Source of the DNA: an uncultured Polymorphobacter sp.
GTDB lineage: Bacteria > Pseudomonadota > Alphaproteobacteria > Sphingomonadales > Sphingomonadaceae
Direction: 5' to 3'
DNA length: 6,792 bases
NCBI GenBank assembly: GCA_937894055.1
Contig: CALDHQ010000339.1
Span: 1 to 6,792 of the forward strand
Shown here: in pieces, positions 6,255 through 6,792 of the stretch
Position numbering within the stretch: the stretch's first letter is position 1
How the letters are laid out: every line of letters starts with the position of its first letter
The notes under the pieces: generated by a model
The model's database searches: none
Told to the model about the DNA's origin: nothing
What the model saw: only the letters and a program-made list of their open reading frames with translations
Made by a program: the position numbers and the translations under genes

Positions 6255-6384
6255 ACAGCGGCCTTGTTCGCACTTTCGACAGCCTGCAAGGCTGTCATCG
6301 GCATTTCGGTCGCTGCTGGGCGTCAAGTTCCGGGTGAATGACAAATGGCCCGCTCCTGTTTAGGTTTGCGGGATACCTGCCGGG
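6255..6384. other. Non-coding stretch with no recognised gene
   Basis: Apart from the hairpin at 6278-6296 and the out-of-frame tail of the truB frame (to 6363), I see no gene, RNA or repeat here. It looks like intergenic sequence after the isomerase fragment. Confidence 0.4.
6278..6296. terminator. Short perfect hairpin after the isomerase fragment
   Basis: GACAGCC (6278-6284) and GGCTGTC (6290-6296) form a 7-bp stem around TGCAA, 24 bases after the isomerase stop. Its place suggests the original terminator of that gene, but no T-tract follows on either strand. The call is tentative. Confidence 0.35.
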
Positions 6385-6726
6385 CTAACGCACCCGCCTA
6401 TCGAAGCACCACAAGCCGAGGGTAGCTGTCACATAAGCCTCGAGGGAGGAAGCCGCGGCGAACGCCACGGCGGCGGAATTGGGGACGTTGAGGAACTGAA
6501 AGCGATGGAACGCGGCCGCGCCGGCGCCCCCGCCGCCACCCCCTGCACCCCAGCCGCCCGGCGCACCGCCGCCTCCAGGGCCTGTACCGGCCTGGCCGGA
6601 ATCGGCGCCCGCGCCTGATGTGCCGCCACCGCCGCCGGAGCGACCACCGCCACCGCCTGAGCGGCCACCACCATGTGCCGTGTGTGATCCACCGGCTCGG
6701 CCCGGACCGGTTCGATCTCTACGTGT
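6385..6726 (-). pseudogene. 3' part of a glycine-rich protein reading frame without a start codon
   Basis: The frame is open on the minus strand from just below a TGA (6729-6727) to a TAG at 6387-6385, about 113 codons. It contains no ATG, GTG or TTG before the glycine-rich part. It encodes GGGRS and GGGGGRS-type repeats, then a Gly-rich stretch with APGGWGAGG and GAGAAA. A non-repetitive end starts FHRFQFLNVPNSAAVAF and closes with LGLWCFDRRVR. Many surface, tail-fibre or secreted proteins have such glycine-rich segments, so no function is assigned. The non-repetitive end has a GC-rich third position, which supports coding. The opposite strand is open too, as a Pro-rich frame, so the strand is not certain. 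The lack of a start implies a broken gene or a junction near 6675-6726. Confidence 0.35.
6616..6672 (-). repeat. Tandem repeat encoding GGGGGRS/TS units
   Basis: Two 21-bp units (6637-6657 and 6616-6636) and a 15-bp partial unit (6658-6672), read on the minus strand, encode GGGRS, GGGGGRS and GGGGGTS. They form the repeat part of the glycine-rich frame. Imperfect copies suggest slippage or unequal recombination. Confidence 0.55.
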
Positions 6727-6792
6727 TCAGCACCTATGCATTCGATCAGCTGGCCACGGTGCTCGATGCACCGCAGCCGAGCGCGCGACGCC
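6675..6792 (+). other. Possible partial plus-strand coding fragment at the right edge
   Basis: From a GTG at 6675 the plus strand reads VPCVIHRLGPDRFDLYVFST, then YAFDQLATVLDAP, and stays open to the window edge. The mix of hydrophobic and charged residues looks like real protein, unlike the Arg/His-rich translation just upstream in the same frame. I do not recognise the family. It overlaps the glycine-rich minus-strand frame, so one of them ends or a junction lies here. Confidence 0.25.

Larger units (their letters stand above)
5791..6363 (+). pseudogene. truB: tRNA pseudouridine-55 synthase TruB, truncated and fused to unrelated sequence
   Basis: TruB makes pseudouridine 55 in the T-loop of tRNAs. 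From the GTG at 5791 (overlapping the acetyltransferase stop) the first ~120 residues are clearly Tru[16 protein letters not shown] (3-17), [19 protein letters not shown] (37-55) with catalytic Asp45, and [10 protein letters not shown] (71-80) with the conserved Tyr73. After GPIVQVPP (114-121) the expected AYSAIK-type continuation is lost. The frame runs on through unrelated Arg/Ser-rich sequence to a TAG at 6361-6363, 190 codons in all instead of roughly 300. The part missing includes later active-site residues and the PUA RNA-binding domain, so activity is unlikely. From about 6153 another frame carries the end of an isomerase-like gene. Either a genomic deletion or fusion, or an assembly join, explains this. 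Confidence 0.85.

Noticed and set aside
6505..6618. Plus-strand short frame starting with an ATG at 6505
   Set aside because: It is Ala/Arg-rich low complexity without a good ribosome binding site and is probably a shadow of the glycine-rich minus-strand frame.
1..6792. CRISPR array, tRNA/rRNA gene, insertion sequence or integrase
   Set aside because: I saw no regularly spaced repeats, cloverleaf-like sequence, transposase motifs or terminal inverted repeats. The breakpoints carry no mobile-element signature.

Overview
This GC-rich window looks like chromosomal DNA from an alphaproteobacterium, most likely of the Sphingomonadales. NusA, RimP, IF2, RbfA and TruB all read like sphingomonad proteins. 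It carries the widely conserved transcription/translation cluster (rimP, nusA, ylxR, infB, rbfA, truB), but rearranged. In the usual order all these genes point the same way. Here rimP and the 5' part of nusA lie on the minus strand and run off the left edge, while infB, rbfA and truB lie on the plus strand and run right.

Layout: 1-506 is the N-terminal part of nusA (minus). 510-1178 is rimP (minus), with an unusual acidic tail. 1179-1430 is a divergent regulatory region with a good sigma-70-like promoter for rimP and a strong leader hairpin that could form a pseudoknot. 1431-3860 is infB (plus), complete from the linker through the C2 domain. Its first ~60 residues, however, are a lipoprotein-type signal peptide plus an Ala/Pro linker, not the usual IF2 N-terminus. 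A terminator-like hairpin follows at 3868-3891. Then come a secreted alpha/beta hydrolase (3907-4791), rbfA (4791-5237), a GNAT acetyltransferase (5234-5794) and the start of truB (from 5791), all joined by 1-4 base overlaps.

truB breaks off after about 125 codons, near 6150. It is joined out of frame to the last ~33 codons of a DsbA-fold 2-hydroxychromene-2-carboxylate isomerase-like gene, ending at 6254. The remaining 540 bases hold a small hairpin, the 3' part of a glycine-rich minus-strand reading frame without a start codon, and a possible plus-strand coding fragment at the right edge. None of these is identified.

The ribosome-biogenesis genes work together: RimP and RbfA in 30S maturation, TruB in tRNA psi55 formation, IF2 in initiation, NusA in transcription elongation and antitermination. 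The most striking signal is a pair of chimeric junctions, lipoprotein-IF2 and TruB-isomerase. The first, with the flipped rimP-nusA, fits one inversion between Ala/Pro-coding repeats of two opposed genes. Assembly misjoining is an equally serious explanation for both junctions.
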